Assembly: GCA_022571715.1 (NCBI GenBank)
Contig: JACZXH010000025.1
Coordinates: forward strand, 1-43,046
From: Bacteroidota bacterium
GTDB taxonomy: Bacteria > Bacteroidota > Bacteroidia > Cytophagales > Cyclobacteriaceae
DNA length: 43,046 nt
Direction: 5' to 3'
Shown: piece by piece, positions 27,458-36,187 of the stretch
How positions within the stretch are numbered: the first letter of the stretch is position 1
How the letters are laid out: each line of letters starts with the position of its first letter
Translations under genes and position numbers: made by a program
The notes under the pieces: model-generated
Databases searched by the model: none
What the model saw: the letters and a program-made list of their open reading frames with translations, nothing else
Told to the model about the DNA's origin: nothing

Positions 27458-27707
27458 TTTCAATTCCCCGATATCAATCAGAGCCATACGAGAACTTATC
27501 AAGGATATATTTAGGGATAATCATTCAGCCCACTCTCTGCGTTCCGGATTTATCTGCCAAGCATTTGAATCAGGAGCAAAAACCTCTCAACTAATGCAGC
27601 AATCAGGGCATCGCTGTGTATCATTGCTAATGATATATGATAGAAGCAATCTGATTAAATCTAATGCTATAACTCACGTTCTTCTAAGAAATATTACGAA
27701 ATCCTAA
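27444..27707 (+). pseudogene. Truncated tyrosine recombinase (phage-integrase family), C-terminal catalytic part
   Basis: A frame of 87 codons reads the end of a tyrosine recombinase catalytic domain: ISIRAIRELIKDIFR, then HSLRSGFICQAFESGAKTSQ, then QQSGHRCVSLLMIYDRS. The family residues are visible: His and Arg of HSLR, the His-x-x-class His of GHR, and the Tyr of MIYDR as nucleophile. About two thirds of a normal 300-residue integrase is missing; a TAG stop closes the frame immediately upstream and only a GTG is available to start. It is therefore a remnant of a mobile element. It ends against the convergent TM2 gene, with a four-base overlap. Confidence 0.7.
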
Positions 27708-28006
27708 TCTTTGTTAGATAAAGCTTTGAGAGATTCAATGTGACGGCGATGATCTTCCTCTTTCTCCATTTTCTCTATTTTATCAAGTGCCTCATAAATA
27801 ACAGCATTGTAAGCTGCTACCTTTCCTGGTATTAAAAAGAGGTCTATTAATGCCCAAATACCTAATCCACCGAGGGTTATCCAAAATAAGAATTGAAGTC
27901 CCCATTTGCCCAGATAAGCATAATGAGCGCCAAGTATAAACCAAAACAAGTAGGTCAACCCAACTTCTTTGGTTTTACCACGAAGTGCATGTTTACTAGT
28001 AGTCAT
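27704..28006 (-). CDS. TM2 domain-containing membrane protein
   Basis: The 100-residue protein has the TM2 domain at about 12-65: a first membrane segment in LTYLFWFILGAHYAYLGKWG and a second in FLFWITLGGLGIWALIDLFL, linked by the short conserved turn. The C-terminus is a charged helix (IEKMEKEEDHRRHIESL), probably coiled and cytoplasmic. TM2 proteins are common small membrane proteins of unknown role. The gene is monocistronic and convergent with the recombinase remnant. Confidence 0.88.
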   Translation of the reverse strand: MTTSKHALRGKTKEVGLTYLFWFILGAHYAYLGKWGLQFLFWITLGGLGIWALIDLFLIPGKVAAYNAVIYEALDKIEKMEKEEDHRRHIESLKALSNKD

Positions 28007-28108
28007 GATATATTAATTATTTGGTTAGATTATGAAGCCAAACTAATATTTAATTAATTTTATTCCAAGTGATTTGTACCTGATTCTAAATTCTCTTCTC
28101 TGCAAACC

Positions 28109-28720
28109 TCACCATTCCATTTTCAAACTATCAAATCTTCTTTTCAACACCATCACCAACCAGCATCCTTCACCCAAAATTTCCTCCATTCGTACAGACT
28201 CTTCCATATCCAATTTATACTTATCCGCGATCATTGAAGATATCAAATGAGCAGGTAACCGATTTTCTCCAAATTCTGTTGATCCTGACACTTTGGGCAA
28301 GCAATCCCGGGCTTCCATTTTGATAAACAATATACCCGTTGGGGCCAGCACCCTGACCATCTCGGATAATATAGCATCATAGGTTACCTGATCTACATGT
28401 TGTAATACATTTACGGAAATGACCGCATCAAACGCGTTGTTAGAAAACGGAAGGGATCGCAAATCACCAGCAATAAATTGATTTTCTCCTATTGAAATAC
28501 TCAGCGACCGGGCATGCATCCCTACGAGTTTAATTGCACCAGGATCCTTGTCCACTGCATATACCTCATAATTATTCTGAAGAAAATAGATCAGGTTTCG
28601 GCCTTCACCACATCCTGCATCAAGAATTCGAATTCCGGGTGTGAACCTTCCTTTCAGGACCTGGTCCAGCAGGTGAATGTCCATATTGCCAAGTTCACGG
28701 TTCAGTTCCGATGGGGTCAT
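28109..28720 (-). CDS. Class I SAM-dependent methyltransferase
   Basis: The 203-residue product is a small Rossmann-fold methyltransferase. Motif I is ILDAGCGEGRNLIYFL at about 32-47, motif II acidic loop VYAVDKDPGAI, motif IV FDAVISVNVLQHVD and post-motif RVLAPTGILFIK. It groups with Methyltransf_11-like enzymes acting on small molecules. The substrate cannot be predicted. It is divergent from the S1/P1 nuclease gene across a 90-base AT-rich spacer. Confidence 0.9.
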   Translation of the reverse strand: MTPSELNRELGNMDIHLLDQVLKGRFTPGIRILDAGCGEGRNLIYFLQNNYEVYAVDKDPGAIKLVGMHARSLSISIGENQFIAGDLRSLPFSNNAFDAVISVNVLQHVDQVTYDAILSEMVRVLAPTGILFIKMEARDCLPKVSGSTEFGENRLPAHLISSMIADKYKLDMEESVRMEEILGEGCWLVMVLKRRFDSLKMEW

Positions 28721-28810
28721 TTTATATCACTTTTTCATTTGAATATTTGAAAATTGGTTAAAAATTACCAATATTTCTACCGCAAAATATGAATTTTAGT
28801 TTCAGCAAAT

Positions 28811-29587
28811 ATGAGACATATTAATAATTCCTTAATCATACTCTTTTTTAGTTTTGCTGCCTCACTGCCGTCTTTTGGCTGGGGCAAAACAGGTCATCGG
28901 GTCGTCGGGGCAATTGCCGAAATGTATTTAACCAAAAAAGCAACTAAGGAAATTCAGAGAATAATGGGTAACGAATCTCTTGCGATGGCTGCCAACTGGA
29001 TGGATTTTATAAGGTCTGACCCACGTTGGGACCATGCAGGTCCATGGCACTATACTACAATCCCCGATGGTATGACTTATGAACAAGCTGGAACACCAGA
29101 TGAAGGTGATGCTATTGAAACGATTGAGCGCCTGATCAACGAACTGCAAACAAAACAATTTACCGATTCCGACGAATTAGTTGCCCTCCGGTTTCTTATC
29201 CACCTGATCGGTGACCTTCATCAACCATTGCATACCGGCAATGGAGAAGACCGGGGTGGAACCGACATAAAACTCAAATGGTTCTCTAAAAACAGCAATC
29301 TTCATGGTGTGTGGGACTCAGGAATAATCGATGGTGAACAGTTGAGCCACACTGAATGGGTGAATGAAATTAACTTTGCGACGAAAACCGAAATAACTAC
29401 CTGGCAACACGCAAGTCCTGTGGAGTGGGCCTACGAATCGATGAGCTACAGGAAGCAAATCTATGACTTACCCGAAAACAAAAGCATTAACTACAGGTAC
29501 GTTTATGACAACATCGATGTAGTACGACACCGTCTTCTCCAGGCAGGTATCCGCCTGGCGGGTGTGTTAAATAAAATTTACGGATAA
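28811..29587 (+). CDS. Secreted S1/P1-family nuclease
   Basis: The enzyme cleaves single-stranded nucleic acids and removes 3' phosphates, using three zinc ions, outside the cytoplasm. The 258-residue product has a signal peptide whose cleavage before Trp24 would leave the N-terminal Trp that binds zinc. All nine ligands of nuclease P1 can be matched by spacing: Trp24, His29 (KTGHRVVG), Asp65, His80, His131, Asp135, His141 (HLIGDLHQPLH), His165 and Asp169 (LHGVWDS). It is followed 16 bases on by the GH113-like gene, suggesting one transcript. Confidence 0.95.
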   Translation: MRHINNSLIILFFSFAASLPSFGWGKTGHRVVGAIAEMYLTKKATKEIQRIMGNESLAMAANWMDFIRSDPRWDHAGPWHYTTIPDGMTYEQAGTPDEGDAIETIERLINELQTKQFTDSDELVALRFLIHLIGDLHQPLHTGNGEDRGGTDIKLKWFSKNSNLHGVWDSGIIDGEQLSHTEWVNEINFATKTEITTWQHASPVEWAYESMSYRKQIYDLPENKSINYRYVYDNIDVVRHRLLQAGIRLAGVLNKIYG

Positions 29588-29603
29588 AATCCTCCCAATC
29601 AAA

Positions 29604-30635
29604 TTGACTATTCAAAAATACTTCTTTGTTTTTTTTATCCTGTCAATTGGTATGCAGGCCTGTTATTTCAGTAGTTCAAAAGAAGGGATTACAGTGGGTG
29701 AACAAATAAACGGAGTGAGTTTTGTTGCTTCCAGGGACTCGGTAGCACAGCCAGATATCGATCAACTGTTAGAAATTAATACTACCTGGGTCAGTATTAT
29801 GCCCTATGCATTCGCACCCAATCATAAAGGTGATTTATATTACAACAACCAAAGGCAATGGTGGGGAGAATCGCAAGCAGGAGTAGCACACACAATTAGT
29901 TTGATCCACGCAAATGGGCTTAAAGTAATGTTGAAACCACAGGTCTGGATGCGAAACGGTGCTTATACAGGTAAGTTTACAACTTCTAGTGAATCCGAAT
30001 GGGAATTATTTGAAGCGAACTATCGAAATTACATACTGGAATTTGCGAATCTCGCCGATTCAATGAAGGTGGAGTTATTCTGTATTGGTACCGAATGGGA
30101 AGCCTTCATTCAGCAACGACCCGCCTACTGGAGTGGGCTAATTAAGGAAATCCGTACGATCTATAAAGGCCGGTTAACCTATGCCGCCAATTGGGATGAA
30201 TTCACCGGAACACCTTTCTGGGACCAATTGGATTTCATTGGTATTGATGCCTATTTCCCTTTGTCCGACTTAGAGGAGCCGGAAATGGTTGAATTGGTGA
30301 AAGCCTGGAGCCCCCACATTAAAAGGATCGAAAAATTCTCTACTGTCCTGAATAAACCTGTATTGTTTACCGAATACGGTTACAGAAGTATTCCCTACAC
30401 GGCTAAAGAACCGTGGAACGCCTCAAAGTCGGAGGCGATATCATTGCAAGCACAGGCTACAGCATACGAAGCCCTTTACGCTTCTGCCTGGAACAAACCC
30501 TGGATGGCCGGGGGCTTTGTTTGGAAATGGTACCACCATCATTATAAAAGCGGTGGTGAAAGCGACAGTGGTTTCACACCCCAGAACAAACCGGTCGAGG
30601 GGGTGATCAGGGACCAATATTTTAAGAATAATTGA
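29604..30635 (+). CDS. GH113-like TIM-barrel lipoprotein
   Basis: The 343-residue product has a signal peptide with lipobox GMQAC. The only plausible start is the TTG at 29604. The barrel reads NGVSFVASRDSVAQPDIDQL, TTWVSIMPYAFAPN, GLKVMLKPQVWMRNGAY, LFCIGTEWEAF with the usual acid/base Glu, FIGIDAYFPL, and PVLFTEYGYRS with the nucleophile Glu, ending GGFVWKWYH. This is the layout of glycoside hydrolase family 113 (beta-mannanase-like). The activity is inferred from the two glutamates and fold. It follows the S1/P1 nuclease gene by 16 bases. Confidence 0.86.
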   Translation: MTIQKYFFVFFILSIGMQACYFSSSKEGITVGEQINGVSFVASRDSVAQPDIDQLLEINTTWVSIMPYAFAPNHKGDLYYNNQRQWWGESQAGVAHTISLIHANGLKVMLKPQVWMRNGAYTGKFTTSSESEWELFEANYRNYILEFANLADSMKVELFCIGTEWEAFIQQRPAYWSGLIKEIRTIYKGRLTYAANWDEFTGTPFWDQLDFIGIDAYFPLSDLEEPEMVELVKAWSPHIKRIEKFSTVLNKPVLFTEYGYRSIPYTAKEPWNASKSEAISLQAQATAYEALYASAWNKPWMAGGFVWKWYHHHYKSGGESDSGFTPQNKPVEGVIRDQYFKNN

Positions 30636-30823
30636 TGGATTATGAAAATTTTTTGCAGAAATAATCTTTATAAATCGGGATTATTTAAGACGTTGAGAGC
30701 AATACTCTTAAGTAAATTTTATTGCATCAAATGAATGAATCTCATTTCAAAAATCATCATTAGTCCTGGCTGCTCTCATATCTTTTTTTGCATTTAACAC
30801 AATATATAACGATATTCAAGACC

Positions 30824-31114
30824 ATGTTCCGGCCTATTCTCATCAGTCTTTTTGTAATGGGTTTCCTCTCAATTGCTGGGTGTTCCGGGTTTTCAAACAC
30901 GACGACTACAGATTGTCCTACATTTGACGGATTTAAAACAAATCCGGAAAGAGATTTTAGACGTTATCAAAAGCATGCCAAATCTTTAAGAAAATCCAGC
31001 CATGGCTATGGCCCCTACGGTTCATTTATTGCCAGAGGCAAAAGAAAACCTAAAAAAATAAAGATGAAGAATACGATAAGGGTTTATCCCAAAAAGTTCA
31101 TTAGAACTTCCTGA
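30824..31114 (+). CDS. Small basic lipoprotein, paralogue of the one at 8624
   Basis: The 96-residue product starts at the ATG at 30824, giving a signal peptide with lipobox SIAGC (Cys20). The mature part has CPTFDGFKTNP, a basic middle (RRYQKHAKSLRKSSHGYG) and a basic end KPKKIKMKNTIRVYPKK. It shares CP-[ST]-[YF]...K..P and K-x-KNT-[LI]-R with the lipoprotein at 8624-8854. No known domain is recognised. The upstream spacer 30636-30823 shows nothing else. Confidence 0.75.
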   Translation: MFRPILISLFVMGFLSIAGCSGFSNTTTTDCPTFDGFKTNPERDFRRYQKHAKSLRKSSHGYGPYGSFIARGKRKPKKIKMKNTIRVYPKKFIRTS

Positions 31115-31216
31115 ACGAAGTGTCTGACGATGCAAAGCATGTCTGACTGTAACAGCAGGCGATTGAAAATGAATGTGTTATAGCTTTTTATCAATGACTT
31201 TCGTCGGCCCATAGGG

Positions 31217-31245
31217 CAAAATTGTCATTCCTATTGACAATTTTG
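31217..31245. terminator. Perfect 11-bp inverted repeat between convergent genes, probable bidirectional terminator
   Basis: CAAAATTGTCA at 31217-31227 and TGACAATTTTG at 31235-31245 are perfect reverse complements separated by 7 bases. The hairpin lies 103 bases after the rightward lipoprotein gene and 10 bases after the end of the leftward caspase-like gene, and GGGTTTATTATT follows on the plus strand. Symmetry and position suit a terminator used in both directions, though the stem is AT-rich. Confidence 0.6.
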
Positions 31246-31254
31246 GGTTTATTA

Positions 31255-33312
31255 TTAATCAGGCTTAAATTCCTCCATTAAAGCCATAAAGTCCGGGGTT
31301 TTAGTAATAAATTCAGGCAGGATTGAGATAATTTCCCAATCAGAAAAACCCGATTCAAAGGAACTCCTGAATTTCCTCATACCCAATTCCAGGTTCTCAT
31401 AACTGATGACAATTCCATCATAAAAGTCTGCTGCATTGGATGCAGGGTCCAGAATTAAATAATTATTACCTAACGCTGCCGACAGTCCCCTAGTATTTTC
31501 GGAGCTGCTCAATAGCGCCTTCCGATAGTTTGTGATAGATTTAGCCAGATAAAGCCCATCACCAAATTCTTTATACTGATCCTCATAAATATTAGCTATA
31601 ATTTCATAGTTGTAGCTCCCGTGAGCAGAGTCCATTAATTCAGCGGCCTTTTTAAAATAAAAAACTGCACTGTCATAATTAATCCTCGTTTTAACAGAGT
31701 TTGAACTATGATCAGCTTCTGCCATGAAAAAATCAGCCATGATATTATACAACTTTGGCACTTCAGGTTTTTTATGCAAAGCATTCCTGTAATGGTATAT
31801 GGAGCTTTCCCGGTCCGTTTCAGAGACTAAATTTCCCAAAACAATTTCAGGGAAAGACCAGTTTGGAGAAAAGTCACGTGCTTGGTTAAGAAAAATTCTT
31901 GCAACATCGAAATCATTAATATGCCAGCTAAGTACCCCCACCTGGTATCTGAGATATGATGAGTTTGGATCCAATTCAATGGCATAATTAAGATCGTCAA
32001 TAGCTTTTTTGATCCCGTTTTTTGAAACAACACCCTGGTGATATCCATCATGTGCTTTTTCACTCTCAAAAAATATCCTTCTAACAAAAAGCAACTGATA
32101 CCCGGGATAGCCATCATCAACAATGGTTAAAGTTTTTGTCAAAGCTGCGGAAATGCGGTATTTCGCATCGGAATAATTGAGCTGGACCGGGTCTCCTTCA
32201 TAAACACCAATGAAGGTATTAATATAAAATTGTGTGCTGTTCAGTACCTCAGCGATCAGTTGGTCCAGAAGTTGGTTCTTTTTCTCATCATCTATGATAC
32301 TTTGCCTTATTGTCTCATATTCCGAGAACAACAAGTCCAAATCATCTTTCATCAGGTGATACTCAGCTAAAAATTCCCTGAAAGTCAGAATCTCTTTGTC
32401 TTCTTTCGTCAGTTCTTCCAGAAGAAAACTTCTTTCGGTTGTATTTATCAGGTTAGAGATGCTGGCTGAAGCCCCTTCCTCAAGTTTCAACGACTTATCA
32501 ATAGCCGGAAAAATGTTTTCCCGTTTATTAGAGGCGATTACAATAGGAATTTGACGGTATTCGGTATCCAAAGGCACCTTTTCAATTAAATACTTCTCCA
32601 ATTCATAAAGTGACACCACACCATTTTTCGGTGCATTATCCGCATATCCGAGGATCGCTTCAAGTAAATAGTAAGTAAATACACCATGTCCACCTCCCCA
32701 TCGACTATGCTCATATGATCTTTCTTCGCCCTGAGCTGAAAGGATCTTTACAATGTTTGGCACTTTCGTGGCAAGCGAATTGTTCAGAAATAGATAATCG
32801 TCCCCAACAATTTTTCCGGAGTGACAAGCATCCAAAAATAAAAATGTTTTAGCCCCACGATGGGAGAATGTCTTTAATATATTATCAAGCAGGTTGAGAT
32901 CAATATTGCCACCATTATTATATGTAGCATCGTGGCTGTCATAAGCATGGAGGTAACCAAGTTTTGCAATGGTCATATCTTCATGACCCCCATGACCAGA
33001 AAAATATATATATACTCTGTCATGTTCCTTTACATTTCTTAGGAGCCATTCAAAAGACATCCAGATCTCAGCAAAGGTAGCCTCCTGGTTCAGAAGTAAC
33101 TTCATCTGATCCGGTTGTATGCGATGACCCAATGACCTTTTGACGTACTGGTAAAAAGCCAATGCATCGTCATCGGCATATTGAAGATCGTTGAGGTATT
33201 GGTAGTCGGAAATACCGATAACCAATACCCAGATATTCATCTCAGCCCTGGAATAAACCTGGGTCGGGCACAATTGCATAAAAAATAGAACGATGACCAA
33301 ACAAGATTTCAC
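31255..33312 (-). CDS. Caspase-like (peptidase C14) protein with TPR repeats, exported
   Basis: The 685-residue product has a signal peptide (MKSCLVIVLFFMQLCPTQVY) and a caspase-fold domain at about 25-270. The catalytic dyad is His107 in YFSGHGGHE and Cys163 in LDACHSG, both intact. The C-terminal half, about 370-640, is tetratricopeptide-like (YAIELDPNSSYLRYQVGVL, RNALHKKPEVPKLYNIMA). Bacterial caspase-like proteases of this kind cleave after basic residues and may act in signalling or cell death. The start codon is GTG. A weak TACCTTTG -7 element is 4 bases upstream. No partner substrate is obvious next to it. Confidence 0.92.
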   Translation of the reverse strand: MKSCLVIVLFFMQLCPTQVYSRAEMNIWVLVIGISDYQYLNDLQYADDDALAFYQYVKRSLGHRIQPDQMKLLLNQEATFAEIWMSFEWLLRNVKEHDRVYIYFSGHGGHEDMTIAKLGYLHAYDSHDATYNNGGNIDLNLLDNILKTFSHRGAKTFLFLDACHSGKIVGDDYLFLNNSLATKVPNIVKILSAQGEERSYEHSRWGGGHGVFTYYLLEAILGYADNAPKNGVVSLYELEKYLIEKVPLDTEYRQIPIVIASNKRENIFPAIDKSLKLEEGASASISNLINTTERSFLLEELTKEDKEILTFREFLAEYHLMKDDLDLLFSEYETIRQSIIDDEKKNQLLDQLIAEVLNSTQFYINTFIGVYEGDPVQLNYSDAKYRISAALTKTLTIVDDGYPGYQLLFVRRIFFESEKAHDGYHQGVVSKNGIKKAIDDLNYAIELDPNSSYLRYQVGVLSWHINDFDVARIFLNQARDFSPNWSFPEIVLGNLVSETDRESSIYHYRNALHKKPEVPKLYNIMADFFMAEADHSSNSVKTRINYDSAVFYFKKAAELMDSAHGSYNYEIIANIYEDQYKEFGDGLYLAKSITNYRKALLSSSENTRGLSAALGNNYLILDPASNAADFYDGIVISYENLELGMRKFRSSFESGFSDWEIISILPEFITKTPDFMALMEEFKPD

Positions 33313-33316
33313 AAAC

Positions 33317-33324
33317 CAAAGGTA
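33317..33324 (-). promoter_or_regulatory. Putative -7 element of the caspase-like gene (TACCTTTG)
   Basis: TACCTTTG on the minus strand matches TAnnTTTG and lies 4 bases before the GTG start at 33312. A leaderless transcript would result; a later start is equally possible. Confidence 0.33.
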
Positions 33325-33427
33325 GGGAAAATACCACTAATGTTTCATGGTGCAATTGTGAATTATAAGATTGGGAGATTGGATTAGGATGCAACTTATA
33401 CATACATATTGACATCATCTTCTTGAT

Positions 33428-33435
33428 TAAGTTTG
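33428..33435 (+). promoter_or_regulatory. Putative -7 element of the broken carboxypeptidase-regulatory gene (TAAGTTTG)
   Basis: TAAGTTTG matches TAnnTTTG 10 bases before the ATG at 33446. It implies that the broken gene and the coupled Ntn hydrolase may still be transcribed. Confidence 0.33.
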
Positions 33436-33445
33436 TGACCATTGA

Positions 33446-35288
33446 ATGCAAAAATTATTAACCATAGCACTTCTACAGGTAATTTTTACAGGAAATGCAC
33501 AAGTTATTATAAGAGGTGAAATAGTGGATGTCGAGACCCAAAACCCTCTTACCGGCGTCAATATTTGGGTAAAGACTACGGCAATCTATGGAAGTACGTC
33601 TAACCAGGAGGGTCGTTTTAATTTAAAAATACCTGAAAATGCAGACACCATTTTCTTTTCCTAATATGGGGTATAAGTTAGGAACAAGGGTCATCCCAAT
33701 TGACGATCAGTCTTGGAGAATAGAACTTGAACCTGATATTAAAGAATTAAAAGAGGTCTTGATTGAACCTGAAGACCCTGTTCAACTCATCAAACAAGTA
33801 ATTGCAAGGTTTCCTCAAAATTATCCAGAAAGTTCGTACAAGGCAAAAGGTTTCCTACGTCAGATGATTAAAGATAGTAAGGATTATTTGTCTATTGGGG
33901 AGGCTGTTTTTGACATAAATTATTTTCCGAAAGAAAAATCTAGATTTGAACTAAAAATAATAAAAGCCCGGACCAGCGATGACGTGAAAAGGAGCAGGTT
34001 ATTTTAAGATTATCACCCTGCTGGGGGGCCGCATTTAGTTGCAGCTAAAGGTGTTTATAAGAACTTTCCTGGTTTTTTAAATATCAAGACGATTGATCTT
34101 TATGAATTCGAAATTACAGCCTACACTACTTACAATAGTAAGGATGTTTATGAGATCTCGTTTGACCAAAAGCCTGCTGTCAATCGAGCTTTGGTAAAAG
34201 GAAAATTATTTCTCGATGAAAATAGCCTCGCAATAATTAAATATGAATAAGGACTTAGTGAAAGGGGCTTAACTTATGTTACGCATCTCAGCGGCACGGA
34301 TAAATTTTTTGCAACCTTATTGAATATAGATTACAAAATATTAGACAGGAGAGAAAAAGTTACTTTTCAGGAATTTAATGGTAAGTGGTTTCCCAAATCG
34401 GTTAATTTTTACCAGGATTTTACGTATAAACAACCTTCTAAAGGTCTCGATATTCACTTGTTTATGAATATTGAATTTCTAATCACTGAAATTTTACAAG
34501 AACCTGCTGAAAGGTTTTCTCAAAGTAAGCTATGGCGTAAGAATCAGCTTCTTTCAAACATGCCTGGTGCTTTTGATGAGGCTTTTTGGGGTAAGGAAAT
34601 CTTTATTCAGCCAACTGAGGAAATTGAATCAGTTGTACAAAGACTGAATGAATCTCAAAGGGATTTTACCTATGAATATGCAAAAGATGGATGGGAAATG
34701 CTAAATCCTGAAATGGTTAGTTATTACAGCAAGGACGACGGCAGTATTTACCTCCGACCGATCATCAATGGCTTATGGATAGAGGATTTCCAGGGAGCAC
34801 TACTTTATCGTAATGTTACCGGAGATTTTACCATTGAATCAGACCTAAGGGTCCGTAAAATCAATAATGATGAAAACCTGCCTCCAGATAAATGGTTTCA
34901 GTTAGCAGGCTTGATGGCCAGGTTACCTATATCAAAAAATAAATATGATGAGAACAATGTTTGGATATTTTTAGGGACAAGGGGAAACAAAAATCTCAAG
35001 TATGGATCGCAGATAACAATAGCTGGGAAATCAAAACGAAAAATATCAAAAACAGATCAGCCTTTTATTACCTTGCGAACTGAAAGACTAGGGGAAATGT
35101 TGAATGTGTTTATTCAGAATGATGAAAATTGGCAATTGATAAATAGTTATGATATTTCACGTTGGCCTCTCACTCTGCAGGTAGGAGCTACTGTTGTAAC
35201 ACATTTTCCGACTCATGGCCCGTCGATGTATGCAGACCTTGAGGCAATTTTTAAACGATTAACGATAAAAAATCAGTCCTTGAAATGA
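33446..35288 (+). pseudogene. Broken carboxypeptidase-regulatory-like domain protein with a C-terminal beta-sandwich
   Basis: One gene of about 614 codons is interrupted three times. It starts MQKLLTIALLQVIFTGNAQ (signal peptide) and GEIVDVETQNPLTGVNIWV, a CarboxypepD_reg-like domain (about 20-75). A frameshift near 33650-33665 moves the reading into the second frame, giving MGYKLGTRVIPID. In that frame a TAA at 34005 and a TAA at 34248 interrupt otherwise continuous protein (before DYHPAGGPHLVAAKGVYKNF and GLSERGLTYVTHLSG). The C-terminal part (about 430-614) is a DUF1349-like beta-sandwich. Sequencing errors could explain the frameshift but less easily both stops. Its last four bases overlap the Ntn hydrolase start. 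Confidence 0.8.
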
Positions 35289-36100
35289 AAAGGGCCTTAA
35301 TTTTTACTGTTTTATTCAGCATTGTGATTCCGTTAAAGGCATGTCTGATCTGTATTATACAAGATGAAAATAAAGTATTGGTTGGCAATCATGAGGATTG
35401 GTACGCCAAGGATTCACAAGTAACGTTCAGGCCGCAAGGTGAGCGCAACAACAAATATGGAATGGTGTTTTTTGGATTTGCAAGTGAGGGAGGGGCACAA
35501 GGGGGTATGAATACCGAGGGATTATTTTTTGACGGTACAATTTCACCTTATGTGCCTATCGATCAATCAGATAAAATTATATTTGATGGTTATTTATACG
35601 AGGAGATACTAGGGAATGCAGCCAGCATTGAAGAAGTTGTTGTTTACCTAAAAAAATATGAAGTGACTGGAATCGAAGAAGTACACCTGATGTTTGCGGA
35701 TCGTACCGGCAGTTACGTAATCGTTAACGCCTACGAGGGGAAATTGAACTTTCACTATAAGGATTCCCCTTTTAAAGTTCTGACGAATTTTAATATTAAT
35801 AATCCCCACTACGGTAATGAGCCAACCTGTATGCGGTTTACTTTGGCAAATAGTATTCTTGAAGAAGAAGGTGAAGCTACCGTTGAGAATGTTAAAAATG
35901 TGCTTGAAAATACTACCCAGGAAGCATTAACGGTCTATTCAAATATCTATGATCTTACCGAGGGAGAAGTATATGTATATTGGGAAAGAAACTTTGATAT
36001 TGAAATCAAAATAAACCTGTCAGAAGAACTTCAACTTGGAAGCAGATCAATTTTACTGGAAGACCTCGTGAAAAATACTATACAATCCTTGAAGAAATAA
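35285..36100 (+). CDS. Exported Ntn-hydrolase (linear amide C-N hydrolase/choloylglycine hydrolase-like)
   Basis: The 271-residue product has an N-terminal export signal and then Cys20 in PLKACLICII, which would become the N-terminal nucleophile after cleavage. Asp38 (GNHEDWY) sits 18 residues on, matching the spacing of the choloylglycine hydrolase Cys2/Asp21. A later TNFNI segment matches the conserved Asn. Members hydrolyse amide bonds of acyl-amines, bile-acid conjugates or penicillin V. The substrate is unknown. It overlaps the broken gene by four bases (ATGA), so its translation may depend on the upstream, now damaged frame. Confidence 0.85.
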   Translation: MKRALIFTVLFSIVIPLKACLICIIQDENKVLVGNHEDWYAKDSQVTFRPQGERNNKYGMVFFGFASEGGAQGGMNTEGLFFDGTISPYVPIDQSDKIIFDGYLYEEILGNAASIEEVVVYLKKYEVTGIEEVHLMFADRTGSYVIVNAYEGKLNFHYKDSPFKVLTNFNINNPHYGNEPTCMRFTLANSILEEEGEATVENVKNVLENTTQEALTVYSNIYDLTEGEVYVYWERNFDIEIKINLSEELQLGSRSILLEDLVKNTIQSLKK

Positions 36101-36187
36101 TTATTTTCTTTTCCTACCCCCACTAAAAGATTAAAAAGAAATGTATCCAATAAGCACTAAGTTAATTCTTACACCGATTTATTCTCT

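Noticed and set aside
27215-27502. Minus-strand Ala/Ser-rich frame
   Set aside because: It is the antisense of the glycine-rich stretch and of the recombinase remnant, and its composition follows from that.
28753-28772. Inverted repeat ATTGGT/ACCAAT between the methyltransferase and S1/P1 genes
   Set aside because: The stem is only 6 bp with an 8-base loop in AT-rich DNA; too weak to call an operator.
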